DNA from: Ophiodon elongatus
Taxonomy: Eukaryota; Chordata; Actinopteri; Perciformes; Hexagrammidae
NCBI GenBank assembly: GCA_016806645.1
Contig: JACSYO010001856.1
Span: 1,809,001 to 1,873,000, forward strand
DNA length: 64,000 nucleotides
Reading direction: 5' to 3'
Part shown: positions 33,701 through 47,850 of the stretch, one piece after another
Position numbering within the stretch: the first letter of the stretch is position 1
Layout of the letters: every line of letters begins with the position of its first letter
Translations under genes and position numbers: made by a program
The notes under the pieces: generated by a model
Databases searched by the model: none
Seen by the model: the letters and a program-made list of their open reading frames with translations, nothing else
What the model was told of the DNA's origin: nothing

Positions 33701-36700
33701 AACCCCGCTGACTGTTGACTACTGACATTACCAGCCCACCGCTGCGTTATTGTGTTTAACATGTTTCTTTCTTTTTAAACGCACACAAGCACCGAGCCCG
33801 CATCCGATAAGCGTCTTGTCCCGGATGAGGATTGTTGGTTTTAAATGCAGAATTATGTAAAAAAAAAAAAAAAACACATCTGGGCTGTTAGAGGTGATTT
33901 GATGCCAGTGGTGGAACAAATAAAATTCACTACAAGTTTTCCTCTAACATCATGTCATTTTGCAAGTTTCTTAGACCCATTGTTGGCCCCGAACTCTACT
34001 TTTTGAACCAGTATGCCACCACTAGGTAATTTAAATCCTCGGACATGAACCGTATGGCGTTGCATTTAGGTAAAATTATTCCTGAAATAATTTTTTTTTA
34101 AAAATTGTCAAAAATATTTCCCATTTCTCTTCAATTAGTCAACAGAAATCTATAATTTGACAAAGTAATACAACTGTTTGCTTAAAAGCCCTTCGGTCAA
34201 CATTTATTCCACCAAAAGGCTTCAAGGGTAGACTGTCCTAGGCTCATTCTCAGGGCTCTCATGTCCAGATGGCCTCTGCAGACTGTTTTAATTGCAAATT
34301 GCATTGCAAATGACTGGTGGAGAGGGATGCTGAAGCCTATATTAACTCTGGACGCTGTTCTAGCTAAGTTCATTAGCTACAACAATCATGAGCAGTGGAG
34401 GTGGATTGTTCAAAGCAGCAATGCAAGTAAACAGTTCTCTCCGAGGTGTCTTTCAATCTCTTTGACTCATAGTGTCATAGCTTCACATGCTTAACGCTAA
34501 TTGCCTTTGCAATCAAAGGACAGATGAAGAAACTCTCAATGTTCCCTTCCAGAGACATACTCCAGCAACAGTCTGCATTAACAGGAGTCATGGCTGCAGT
34601 GCAGCGGCTTTTTATGAAGCAATATTTCTTTTTAATAACACAACACACACACATACACACACACACAGCCTTGAGCAAGTCACAGTGCACAGAGTTTAAC
34701 CCTCGCAGGCCCCTGGGAGAGACAACGCCATGCTCCAATGATCAAAACAAAATCTATTATTTCTGTCCTGAAATCTTGCCATCGCTGCACTTTGGGCATG
34801 CGGAGAGACATTTGACCAGCGCAATTTCCCTGCACTTTATAGGAATAATTTCACTCCACAGCCAGGACATTAATCTGTTTAACTAGTGCATTATACATAA
34901 AAGCTTAAAAAAAAAGGAAAAATAGAAAAGCTAAATTGGTTCAGATGGCCCTTAGTTTATTGCAGCACCGGTTGCTTTTGTTGCGAGATCTGGGAGGAAA
35001 CAATTTCTCAGAACAAAAAGAGAAAAGCTTGTTCCAGCTAACACAATACATGGTATAATTTAGGGCTGTAATATACATACTGTGGGTGTAACGTCAGTGT
35101 TGCATTTACATGATATCAATATAGCCGGGGCTCGAGAGTAACAGCCTGTCTCATGTTGTAGGTTTTTAGAGGATATGTGGTGAGCAGGAGCAGGTGCGTC
35201 ATTTAGGTTACTGAGCTTGACTCACATCACAGATCATTCATTGCATTGCTACAGTTTGCATTCACCAATTTCCTCCAGCTGCCATCGCTGACGCCCTTTA
35301 AAATGCAAATCCTGTAATCCAGCACCTCACAGGACTCAAACAGTCTCTTAAGTAGGCAGATGGCTTGCCAGGAGAAATGTATGTAGAAATGTAAGGGATT
35401 CTGCTTAAGTTATACTTCAAATGATGCGAGAGGTGCTTGTAGTGTATTAGCACATAATTGTCAATACCTGTAAAAGACACTGAAAAGCATCTAGCCACTT
35501 GATATTTAGCAATTAATTGACACTTGATCCATGATTGTCTGTTAGACAAGCAGTGTTTGAATAATCCAAAATTGTAGATGTCCACTTTTGGTATTAAATG
35601 TAGAAATAGTTCAATATCAATGGCCCTCTGACACGATGACCTTGACTGGCTAGTCTGTAAGTATTTGTCACGTGCAGCCTGTTACCTGCTCTAGCTCCAA
35701 GCTGCATGGCTTAGTAAACTATCAATAACTCACAGGTTGCAGATTCCTCATAAGCTTTATTTCCATATGTTTGCCAACGATAGGGATGTTGGCATGTATG
35801 TAGTAGGACATTTCATTTAAAAAAGCATGACATTTTGTAAGGAAAGATGACAGTTTAGGTTTGCTATCGGCTAATGTTAATGTCTTCAACGGTTGCTGCA
35901 CAGCTCAAACGTTTGACGTGGTGTGCAAGACATGTGACATGTTTATTTTCCTCTTTAAGTCTCTTGGCCGCTGGGCTTCTCAGCCGCTGCAGGAAATGAT
36001 TTCACAGCAGAACCAGGTAGTGCCCTGAGGGCTAAGATGTCAGAGAAACAGCTTATCAGAAGAGATCAACCCAATATTAGGACAACTTTATATATATATA
36101 TATATTATATATAAATATCTCCTAACCAGAATATGAACTACATGCCTCTCTCCAGTCGTTCTATAAAGATCTATTTATATTTACCCCTTTATTTTGTGTT
36201 ACATCATATATTACGACTGTATTGGTCTATTTTGCCACACCACAATGACAGTTATTCCATGCTCTAAGCTCACACAGTCTTCATTATTGTAATGCTTGTT
36301 CTCTTGCATTGGCAAAATCAACCATATATGCACCCCACTTTGTGCAGAATGCTTCTGAATATCAAAATACTTCAGTAAAACAGTCTGCGTGTGCTGTATT
36401 ACTGCATTACTGTGCAAGGCCTGGGTGGAAGTGCCAACAGGAAATTGATCATCTTACTTTGAAACATTAAATATTTTCTTCTTGTGCTTTAAAACAGACT
36501 GATGAATCCTCACACTTCTGATTACTTAGTGTGCTATACTGTGTCAAAGGAAGCAACTGAAAATAAATTACGGTATGTGAAAAAATGATGAGCAAACACT
36601 GAAGCACTTAGTAGCAATTTCTATGTTTATGTTAATTTCCTTCGAGGTATCAAACAAAGCCCCAGCTTATAACGCAATTACTTACTGTCAAGAAAATGGT

Positions 36701-39700
36701 TCAGATGAAGTTTTTATGTAAACACAATGAAACTAGAGCATTTTCTGTAAATGGGTCTCTTAAACTATATTATTTAGCTCCATCATGTGAGGCAGACATT
36801 GGTCGACCCCACCCTAAAATAAATTGAGCAAATAACGCAAAGGAGAAGAAAGAAAAATATATTTAACAGTTTGCTGTAGCAGTAAGTTACCGCTATTTCT
36901 CTGCTGTACTTAATCTGAATTGCTCCGCCTCTCTCTCTCCTTCCCCCGATGCCCACATCACTCCCAAGGGCACACAGACATACATTACAGCCTCACTACC
37001 ATGGGTTGGTTTAATGTGACTTTATTTTCTCTTTTAGTCTTGCAAGTGATCCAAACTGTGCTCTTTCTTACACATAAATTATATATCCAACGTGTATTTA
37101 TCATTTCTGGTAAACATACAATATATTTGAACTCCAGTGGTCTCCATGGAAACATACTTAAGTGATTTAATCAGTTGCTGGACATTTTTTTTTTTACTAG
37201 ATTTTCCCGACTGGAACATCTGTGGAGGTGTTACCATCTCCTGTCTATCAACTTCCAAGGTCCTTAAGCAAGGAAATCAATATCTAAAGCTCAAGTTGAC
37301 AGCAGTAGACTCTGGTTGCACTGTATTAAAAAAATAATGGATTTTTAAGCATTTACTTTGATCAGCCTGTCATTATTTAATTAAAGGTGTGTACAAAGTG
37401 TATATGTGAATTAAACAATCAAACAAAAATGGATGTACACGGTATCAACACAACACATACACAGCAGAGGTTAGAGCACTTATTAATATTGTTTCCACCC
37501 CCCTAACAAAGTCATGTTACCCTGTGGGGCTCCATCCCTTTCTAGCCTGTGTGTGTGTGTATCAATCTTCCCCATTTCTTCAGTCTGACTGCACAGGTTT
37601 GTTTGCTTTCCCATACCTGTCAATCAACGTGCAGGCTGGCATCGTAAAAGCAAGCCCCTTTCGCTTCTCTTCCAGCAACTGTGTGCCTGTCACTTTTGGT
37701 TGTTCCAGAAAGTCTCGCCACTGCAGAGATGAAATGAAGTATTAATGGGCACCTCTACTGTGAAGGGAGGACAAGGACAGATTACTAATCTGATTTATGT
37801 GTGTGGTCTACCCATCTTCCCGGATGCAGGTGCGCATTCATATGAAGTAAGCGTACGTTCGCAGTTTTATTACAGACTTTGATGGCGACAGTGGAAACAG
37901 GTGCAGTATATTGCAGCGTAGTGAAGCTTGACCTCTGTCTGGGGAAGTTCTGCATGTGTCTTCTCCCTGAAGAGGTAATTCTATTTGTCAAGGAATTCAT
38001 TAAAACACTATTTGTAATACTTGTACCTCGCCGACGGTCAGTGGCGGAAGAAGTACAATAGCTTTATCATAGTTCAATATAATATAAATGAACGTAAAAG
38101 AGTATTCGCTGTAAAATGTATTAAGTATAAAGTAACTATCTAAAGTACGTACGCTTTCAGAGTGCTATTATAAATTACATTACTGGAAGAAGAGTGTACA
38201 TGTGCCCAGAATGTTAACGAACATTAAAGGGAGCCTTTTTTTTTTTTGGGAATCAATCCTATCAACACTAGTATTCATACTCAGAACAAGAATCAGCATC
38301 AGAAGTAGTGCTACTTAAAGTATTGATCCACCCATCCCTATAGAATACCTGTGGTGGACCCTAGCGGAGGAGGAAACATTTTGTACTTTTATAGGTTGGA
38401 TGGCTTTCACACTAAAGAGAAGAAGTATTCCTAGGATCACACCATTTTTTGTGTGTAGCTCAGTTGTTGAAGTTTATGTTCAAACTCTGCAGAGGGCGTG
38501 GTGATTAATAATATTCCAGCGCTTGTGAGCTTTCATGTGTGGAGCCTGATAATGTCCTCTATGTGTGAAATCACCAACCGTGTGAGATTTGTCTGCTGCT
38601 GGTTTGCATACTCAGTATGACCGGAGCCGCAGCAACTGAAATCACTTGGATAGTTACGTTTTGATTTATATGCCAGACCTATAGCATAGATCCAGGCTGA
38701 GATGGCCTACTTTTTCATGGAATTATGCAAGGCATTTCTCTAGTACTCCTAAAAGATCATTCCTCCTACTGTTGCACAAATCATAAAATGCTGTTATTGC
38801 AGGGTAAACAGAGTATCTGCAGACTGGCTCAGTGAGGGGAATAGATGGAATCTCAGGTGTTTGATGTTGGCCGAGTGTGGCCGTTCCTCAGAGGCAGCTA
38901 CTCTCCCTTTTTAGAGTCCCAGCTCCAGGCTGTCCTCTGATCCCGATCATGTCTCACAGGACTCTCCCTCTAGAATGCTTTTTTTGCGGATCCAACAGCA
39001 CGTAACAGTGAAACCATGTCAATTATTTAGGGGATGCATCTCTAAATTCTCCTAAATATTTTCTGTTGGTCTTAGTTCAATGATTCCTCCATCACTCTCC
39101 AGCGAGAGACTAAAATTTGTTGGCAAGAGAAGCACTCCAGTTGACACGTTACCTTTTGAACCCGGCTAAGTATGTCACCCAGTTTGATAGAAACCACACT
39201 GTCAAACCGTGCAAAATAAGGATTTACTGCCTATTAACTGGGATCCAAGTGTGTAGTTGGAATGCTTAAGATGCTGAAAACCCTTGCTGATATTGAAGCG
39301 GAGTATTTGGCATACAAATTGAGTTATTTATGGGCTTGATGAAGAACATGAAAGGAAAGGGCACAAATTAAATGCTGATGTACAATTTCTAAAGATGACC
39401 AACATAAATCAGTAACAATTTGCACAACATACATTTTGTAAATATCAGAAACAATCCTGCAGCTGAAGTGGAGGACTTTTTGCTTTCTGTGTTAACTGAA
39501 GTTTTATTTTTGAAGACGACTCTTTGTGGGTTTCAAGGACGACAGTAGTTTAGTCGTCTACGACAGTTATTAGGGATGTGAGTGTATTCTATGTGACTGT
39601 GATGGATCAGAGCAGCATGGCTCACAAAGCTGCCTCTTCCCTCAGTGTGACATGTGACATGGCCTCTGACGAATGAAAAGGTACTGATGACACTCGTCTC

Positions 39701-42700
39701 TCCTCACTGACACTGTCCCTTTATAATGCACTCCTGGTATGCAACACCACATATAGGCACCATATAGGGGGGGTGTCGGAAAATACTCAAGCCTGCTAAT
39801 AGATTGCTATCAATGGATTTGGAAAATGCTTTTGTAAGGTGAAAACCCTGTCCAATTTTGTTTATCTTTTAAATGTAAATTCTTATTATAGTCATTAAGT
39901 CCTTTCAAGATACTGTGTTTCAAAACTCCATGACTTACACTAAGGTTGTTTTCATAATTTAAAAAAAGTGTAATATTTCTAAAATGCTAAATTTTCAGCC
40001 AGTGATAATCATCTCCATATCTTGTTTTTTTCGTCTCACTCTCCCTCCGGTTCTCGCGTCAACAAAATGATTATTATGTCGGTCATGCTTCACCTTGAAT
40101 GCGATTTCATTATTCCAAAGCACAATCACCAAAGTGAGACTTGCCAACAGTTAAACTCATATTGATTGCCTTGCTGGAGGGTACAGTGATTGGATATCTC
40201 CCCTCTCTCTCTCTCTCCCCCCACCCGCATCACACCCATCCTCATTTTAATTTTAATTTTTAATGTATTTTTCAGACGAGGAAAGTCTCCAACTGTGCAG
40301 GTAAACTGTGGCTGGTGTGCGATAAGGTGAATTTGCCAATCTTAAAAGCTGGTCTCACAGCAACTTATTAGTGCAAGTCTTGTGGCTGATGGTGAAACAG
40401 GCTCCCAGGCTCCGAGCATATACAGTGTAAAGGGGGAAATTAGCTTGATGGCGGAGCCGCAGAGAACTGTAAAGAGCCGTAGAAAGTCTCTGGGGTGTTT
40501 CCCACTGAAATACTCTGTGCTGCAATTTTGGGGGGGGCGGTAAAAGATGAGAAATGTGACCCAGCGGCTTGTTGCATTAGTGCGATTGTTATGCAAATGC
40601 ATCACCAATGACCGGCTGTGAATGTGTCATAACCAACTAACTGGCTGATTGGGGTTTCCATGTTCAATTCTGTCTTGCCTGTCATCTAGCACTAACACTA
40701 ATGGCTGCCATTCAGTTGCACTGCTCCAAACCGAGTATTCAACAATGAAGGCTATATGTGCCCCTCCCCTGCTCTCCTCACACATGTGTGTAGTTTGCCA
40801 GGAAGCAACTGAAGACAAAGGCCATTGATGAGCCTGCTTAATTGATATTTGATACTCAGATTACTGTGATGTGTTTTTGGGTGTGCGGTTAAAAACTGAA
40901 CCAGGGGATATGTTCAAAATGAAAACAAGCTGGCAACGCCACCAAAGTTCAGGCTGACCTTAGTTCTCTACAGGTGGATCTCCTTCATATCTTAGTTTCC
41001 TAATATATTCGAATATATTTGAAACCTAAAACACCTCTTGAATTCTAAAGTTTGGAAAATTATAATATTATGATGGTAATGATACGTATTATTTGCTGCT
41101 TTGATATGAAGTTAACATCATACTTCATGTTTGAGATATAAAAAATTGTGATGCCACTGTGATTGTATTAATTAGATATTGATCTGTGCCGTGTGTTTTG
41201 ATGTTGTTGTTGGCTTGCTCCCCTGAATCTTTCGTATATCAATAACTTGTTTGTATAGTAATTGCATATTGATTTAGCAAATTCAATGTGGCTGTAAGTG
41301 TAACTTTTTTTGGTCAATTCCCTTTAAGACAGAACAAATCCGCGCAGCCTGATACAATCTTTATTTTCCCTTTACAGGAGTAAGAAAACATTTATTCGCC
41401 AACCAGGTGCATAATAATCATTAGCATACCTTTGGAATTTGTCGAGCACCGGGAGACACGGACAGTTTACCGTTTACTGTACACGCAAAAACAATGCCTG
41501 AGTTGTGGAGATATGCAGCTGCTGAAAGAGTCTGCTGTGAGATTTCACATGCCACTAAACATGAACATCCAGCATTCTTGAGTACCTCTCTAACACCTTC
41601 CCAGACAAATTAGACACAGCTCAGTAGCACTCAATGGGCTTCACCCCTGGGAAATTATCACAAGACAATGGGCTTCCTATCTTCCTTTTATGTTCTGAGG
41701 GGGGAAATGGATAAAGTGAGGAAAGAAAGAGTTTTGAGACTTCTCTTTTCAAAAAACAACAAAAAAAACAGGAGAGACTGGCAGTATTCGACAATCAGAG
41801 AGCTGTGAATGATAAGTAATTGTCTCGTGGGTTTTTCAATGCACAGTTGGATCCCTGACACTCTATAGAAGTGGTGTTTTCAGGGGGATGATTACATCCT
41901 GAAGATGATGGATGCTTGCTGGGTAATGTGGGTGACAGGAGGATGTCCAGGCTGCTCAATAGCTGATGACTTGCCACTGGCAGCCATAACCACAGCCTCA
42001 TTACACACATTGCACGAGCTAAACTCTTTATCCTGTAGCTTGAACAGTAGACAGGTGATCTCAATAGTCTTGCTCAATTAAGCAGGAGGATTCACACCCC
42101 TGTCCTTTGCGGTGGGAGTCTGTTCAAGATTCCAAACCATAAATGAGGATATCATAAAAAGAAGTGCCTAGAATCTATCACAAAGGCTGCAGGTAACCTC
42201 ACACTCTGCGGTGGACATGCAAAGAAGTTGAATATCCCCCTTGAGAAATGCCAAAAATGATGTAATGGATATTCAACGCATCCAAAAGTGGGACTCCTCT
42301 TACTTTGGGGGATATTTTCCTGCAGCTCATCCTTGGTGTGAGCTTACAAAAGGTCTTCTTTGCATATGATTTTGGAACGGAACAGGCGGGCAGCATCGAC
42401 CCCTGTTATCCAGCCGCGCTGACCTGTTTCAAGCTGTTGACCCACACAATCCAGAGCATATTTCCTCAGCTACTTCGGTTCAGTGAGAGGATGAAGAGGA
42501 CGGTTTGAGTGCTGGGTCAGAGAAAGTCTGCAAAAACAAAAATATGAAATGTCCCTGTTAAACACAGAGGAAAGGAATTTAAATACAGTATGTTAGATGA
42601 AGTGTTGGTGAGTAGTGCTTATTAATGGTTTCATAAATTAGCCAATAAAAAAAAACTAATTCCTTTTTTCAATTACCCCTACAACATTAATAGATTGTAA

Positions 42701-42849
42701 ATTGTGATTTGCTGCCTTTCTCTGTTTTAAATGACATTAGATATGTGTCTGTATGGGTATGGATAGAACAAGCAATTTGAGGATATGACAGAGGGCTTTT
42801 GGAAACTGTGATGGGCATTTCCAAGTATATTCTTACATTTTAATCTACA
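33701..42849. other. Upstream flank of shf, no gene recognised
   Basis: AT-rich sequence with only short frames, a 16-base A-run (33859-33874), an imperfect CA run (34645-34669) and a (TA)n run (36090-36110). No splice-flanked frame with recognisable protein similarity was found on either strand. A stretch near 38240-38345 ends in CCACCCATCCCTA and might be an eroded DNA-transposon end; this is weak. The region probably holds shf regulatory sequence, but none can be pinpointed. Confidence 0.6.
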
Positions 42850-43175
42850 GTCATGCTAGCAGCTGTATTGAGAGTGCTTTAAGCTAAATGTAAGCATGCT
42901 AAAATGCTCACCACGACAATGCTAACTTGCTGATGTTTATTAGCACAATACACACAGTGCAGCTGAGGCTGTTGAGAATATAATTGGTTCTGCAGGCATT
43001 TTAAAATAAACCATAAAAAATGTTTTTTACCTGATGGTGACAAAACATAAGTAGTTGGGTGATCACCGAGGTTACATTTCATCCTAGGGGGGCATAAATG
43101 TCATCAACATGAATGGCAAGTCCAGTCACTCTAGACCAAAATGTTAGACCACTGAACAACATTGTCATCAATGGA
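42850..43175 (+). repeat. Dispersed teleost repeat copy (plus orientation)
   Basis: The stretch runs through GAGTGCTTTAAGCTAAATGT, CAATGCTAACTTGCTGATGT, GTGCAGCTGAGGCTGTTGAG, CCTGATGGTGACAAAACAT, GGTGATCACCGAGGTTACAT and TTCATCCTAGGGGGGCAT in this order. I know this order from a very common teleost interspersed repeat. A partial copy of the same family lies in opposite orientation near 47.7 kb. The family name is not asserted. Confidence 0.75.
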
Positions 43176-46100
43176 CCAATGTCGCTTACATAAAAAAAAA
43201 ATGAAATCCAAAATCTGCATAAAATGCAGTTATGCAGGGCATCTGGACCTCTCATTCATTCTTACTGGCAGGTTTCTGGATTTGTTTCTCTCACGGGGGT
43301 GTTATTCTAAAATGTAGACTCTGAGTCACAGTTAACTGTTTGAAAAAATGTATATGACATCCAGAATATACACTCATTTCCCCAGTGGCCACCTCTCTAC
43401 TGATTAAATCAGTAAGTCTGTTAACCTGATGGCAAAGCACACACCAGACAAATATATATTTCCCATTTAAAGACCCATATGTGTTTTCTCTGGAAAACAA
43501 CCACCTTGGCAATAACCGGCAGTAGTTTATTAGATGTATCTTTATGTGCTGTGAAAGCTGGGAGAGCTCCAGGTAGTTGTCTTACCCATCCTTTTCTCCC
43601 CGACTATTGCCTCAGAGCAGCTGTAATTCTAGTCCTGTTAGGCTGGTAGCAGCTGTCTGAAGACCTCACATTTCCACAATACTCTGTGCAATGTGGAAAG
43701 AGAGTACAATTGTGTAGTGGCTCTTGCACGTTACATCCTTGCAGTAAAATGTTTTTTTAATCCCTTGACCTCTGATGTTGATGACCCCAGACGCGTGTTG
43801 CCAATAAATTCCCCACATTGTTTATTTCACACACTTTACAGCATTATCCCGTTATCACACGCTTCAGTGGCAATACAGTACATATTGTGTGAAGAATTCA
43901 AGACCAAGATGATATTTTTAGGTCAATAATATGGAATTCTTTCAGACTCATTTCTGTGGAATCCAGCATGACCATGACATGTGTGCTATCTTTGTAAACC
44001 TTGGACTAGAATATTAAATTAGTTTCTGTGGATTTGAACAAAGCTTGGCTATGCAACATGGCCTTGAGTGATGTAATGGAAAGGTTAAGCAATACACAGT
44101 TCAAATTGTCAGAATGATTATGACACAATAAACCCTCTTGTGGTCTCACAAGAGTTTGGTACATTTTTATTGTTAAATAAATACTTAGAAATGCTAAAAA
44201 GCTAAATCTCAGTTTGAATACCTGATGGATAGATGTACAGAATAGACGTGGATTTTTTTTTAGTGCAACAAATACAGTCTACAGTGTCCAGATAAGGACA
44301 TTTGAAAAGTTGTTTTCTGTGCAGGAAGAACTTAAATCCCCTTGTTGCAAAACTGGGCCCAACTATCCACATAAGGCATGTGCACATTGCAACACACCAC
44401 TCTCAGATTCAGGCTTTAATCAGATTCAGTTTGGCGGTAATAGGCTGATGTAAGCCAATTGAGTTTGTAACAGGAAGTTTACCAAACCAAGGCCGACTCG
44501 TAAAAGTGAATGAGTAATGCTTGCTTAAAAAATCATGGTCAGACCAACAGTTTCCCAGTTGTTTTATAGTGTTGATTTTTTTGGGGCGAAAATAACATCT
44601 AGCACGGCCGGCAGTGTGTGTACAGTTATTTATTGTGAATAAATGCTAGAATTCCTCACAAGACAAGGAGACCCAAGCTAAGATCCTGTGTCTAACTCTT
44701 TTAAAGTTAAAGGGGTTAGCCTCAAAGTTAGCCACAGCTCAGGCGCACTTAAGGTTTGCTGACCTTTAACGTGGAGGTCAGCCTGACAAGCTGCTCCTCT
44801 GAGTTTTGCTCAGCTTTTTTTGTTTTATTTTATTTTCACTATTTAATTGATGGCACAATTAAACGGTTAATTATTAAGATGCTTACTGCAAACGTTGCTC
44901 TGTTTGCGTCAGGAAAACACAAAGTTGAATGTTAAAATGACAGCAACAGCATCATGTTGTACATGTAATTTGTTAGTCAGAAAGTGAGGAACATCTGATG
45001 AAAATAAAACATGATTTCAAAGTCATTGTTAGAACTGTAATGGTATTATTAAGTACTCATATCGGTACTCGGTATCGGCAAGTACTCAAATGTAAGTACT
45101 TGTTCTAGGTCTGAAAAAAAGACCTATAAGGCATTCCTATCAGCAGTGCTACAGTAAGTGTGCAAAAAAGGTGACTTATTTTGCATGTGTGCAGACCAGC
45201 TTTAGCATGACAGATATTGAGTTCTAAATGGAGCGGTGCAAACCTTTTCGGTTTCCCTCAGGCTCAGGATGCAATCCCTGTGACAGCTCCTCCCCTGAGA
45301 GAACAGTCTGTATCTTCACCGTGAGAAAGTTCTGGGAACAACAGAGAGAGAGAGAGACAGTGAGATAGAGAGAAAGTACTAAAGATATCCATATGCACCA
45401 AGGTAATCCACTATGCTACCAGGTCATGATCGTTGCACTTTATTTCATGGCTTGAATTAAAACTGTGGCAGAAATTTTCACAATTGTTAAGAAGACCAAA
45501 ACTGAATTTGCAGTATTTAATAGCCTCTTAAAATGGGCGTATTTTACACTAATAGAGGGAAATGTTTCATGGGAAAGCCTAATTTCTTCTGTTTTTTCTT
45601 TCATAGTTTAATTGTAAATCAATTGCCATTTGTTTTTACCAAAAGAGATGAAGTGTCACTACTGCAATTAGTGCTGCAGACAGACATGTGACCAGACAAT
45701 AATCTATACTTCAGGACAGGAGAAATCTGACGACCAATCCATACATTAGGCGTTCCAGCCGATTCTTACCATGCGGAGCTCCATTTTTATCATTCCCTCA
45801 GATGGATGCAAGCCATGTCCCATCTGAGTGAGCATAATTAACACCCGGTGATAAAACCAAGTCCCGGGGGAGCTGTCCACTCACAATATATTTAATTGAA
45901 GCAAATCATATAAAAGGATAAATTGTGAGTTATATTGAGCCGCCTTGACCAAAAGGGTTCAACCATAAAGTATTATACAAGGCACAGTCATTTTCTTTGG
46001 AGCATTCATTAAATAAAATGGTTCCAGGCCCTGAAAACCAGGCGAGGATTCAGACGGGGGTGCTCACTCATCCCATCCGACTCCGGCTTCTTTCCCCAAT

Positions 46101-47699
46101 AATAATGTGTGTGGATGCAGGCTCAAGTGAGTGTGTGTTTTTGTGTGTACAGTATGTATTCATGCTAATGAGCCACTTCTGACGGTCTCTCCTCACCTTG
46201 CTGCCCTGGTCGGTTGAGACCTCTGACAAAGCATTCAGAGGTCAGGGCTTCTCGAGACAGGCTGCTGGGTTTCTGATCCACTGACTTCATCAGCATGCAC
46301 ATAAAGTATGCACACAAATTCTAGTGAACAATTCCCCACACACACACAGACAACCAGAAGAAACTGAAGTTGATTGACGTATAAAAAAAACCCACATTGA
46401 CCAAACAAAGGCATGCACGCCTGCACACACTCAATGACTTCATGTCGCTTGAGTGCTTCCTTAACACTTAAAACCATATTCAAACCAAAACGATCCACTC
46501 GCAATGCAAGGAATAGGTTTACAGATCAAATTTACATTTTCCTTCTCCAGGTAATATATCCAGACAGAGATTGCATTTTAATACCAGGTAAATTTGTTCT
46601 TTTTTTTTTTTGGCAGCAAGCACAGCAACAAAATAAAGCATTGTGGGAAAACATCCCAAATGCTTTACCTGGCTTCAAATCACTGTGAGTGTTTGCTTCT
46701 GTTATACAACTTGTTTCAACCGCTCAACACAATCTGTTTAACATCAGGTAAACTAGACACCATCTTGAGTATTAAATAGGAGTTGATACAGAAACATTTG
46801 GGATGTTGGGCTACATTGCTGAATTAATGTATTCATCTTGAAGCAGCCCCCATGACGATACCGTAGGAGTTAGTCTATAGCATGGCCCTACCTAAAGTCT
46901 AGACTAGAAAGTGGATGGTTGGACTTCCTCAGTTAAATTTAATTCAAGATAGTCTGAACCTCACAATGGAGACAGGGATGGTGCTGTGCAGCACGTTACT
47001 CGGTCTGAAAGATAATGAAACCTTTTAAGATATCTTCAGGGAAGCGCTCACCAAATGACTCCATAGACCAGAACGCGTACAGAAAATGTATTGATTAACG
47101 TAGTAATTTGTGAAGGAAGGAAGCAGATTGACCAGGACCTTAACATTCATGAATGAAGACTGACAGCCGGTAGAGATTCAGTAGTGAGAGCAAAATAATA
47201 CATTTTAAGGAATGAAAAGAAATTCAAAAAAGCTTCATTAAAAGAATATTATCTGACTCATTTGAATTCACAGTGGGATTACATTATAACGTGGGATTCA
47301 GCTGGCACTGCTATCAAGAATGATATACAGAGAGTGAGCAGGTAAAGTGCCAGTGGCGTGTTAAAGGCCACTTTGACACGTGACTCCAATCTTCCGCCAG
47401 TGACCTTTTGCTGACAGTAAATCCTGTCTACGCTTGGAGCTTCCCTCCTGCCTAGAAAAGAGCTCCAGCGGTCTTCAACATGATCTACTCCGGCATTTCA
47501 ATAACCTCCTCACTTGTAACTAGTGATGCCACCATGAGACATTTTTGGTTGTTAGTAAAACTATCCTTCAACTTCCAGAGGAATTACCTTGACATGTTCC
47601 CCTCAGGATGCATCGTAATGACTTTGGTGATCCCCGGTCTTCTCATCCATCTTTTGATTTACCTGCAGAACCGATGACAATCCCATCACCCTCACCTCT
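43176..47699. other. Intergenic stretch, no gene recognised
   Basis: Unique-looking AT-rich DNA with short unsupported frames. It includes a short GA run (45343-45358) and the hAT-like end at about 45.04-45.13 kb listed separately. Nothing else could be supported. Confidence 0.55.
45045..45120 (+). repeat. hAT/MITE-like terminal fragment
   Basis: The sequence CATATCGGTACTCGGTATCG, followed by GCAAGTACTCAAATGTAAGT and GGTCTGAAAAAAAGACC, is typical of the ends of teleost hAT-type MITEs with repeated TATCGGTA/AAGTACT motifs. The other terminus was not found. Confidence 0.5.
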
Positions 47700-47850
47700 G
47701 TTCATGTTAATATGCTCATATTAAAAATGAAAATGGTGAACAAGGTAAACATACAGTAGTACCTGCTGAACATCAGCATGTTCGTCGTTAGCTGAAAGCA
47801 CCACTGTGCTACAGTCTTGCATAGGCACTAGCATAACTTTTGTATTATCT
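47700..47850 (-). repeat. Dispersed teleost repeat copy (minus orientation)
   Basis: Read in reverse complement it shares GTGCTTT(A/C)AGCTAA and AACATGCTGATGTTCAGCA motifs with the plus-strand copy at 42850-43175, and the plus strand reads AAAATGGTGAACAAGGTAAA as in that family. It is a partial copy of the AGCTAA-rich end. Confidence 0.65.

Noticed and set aside
33283..33728. Several frames of 100-128 codons on both strands upstream of shf
   Set aside because: They are explained by the CpG island, where stop codons are rare. No start, splice or family evidence supports them.
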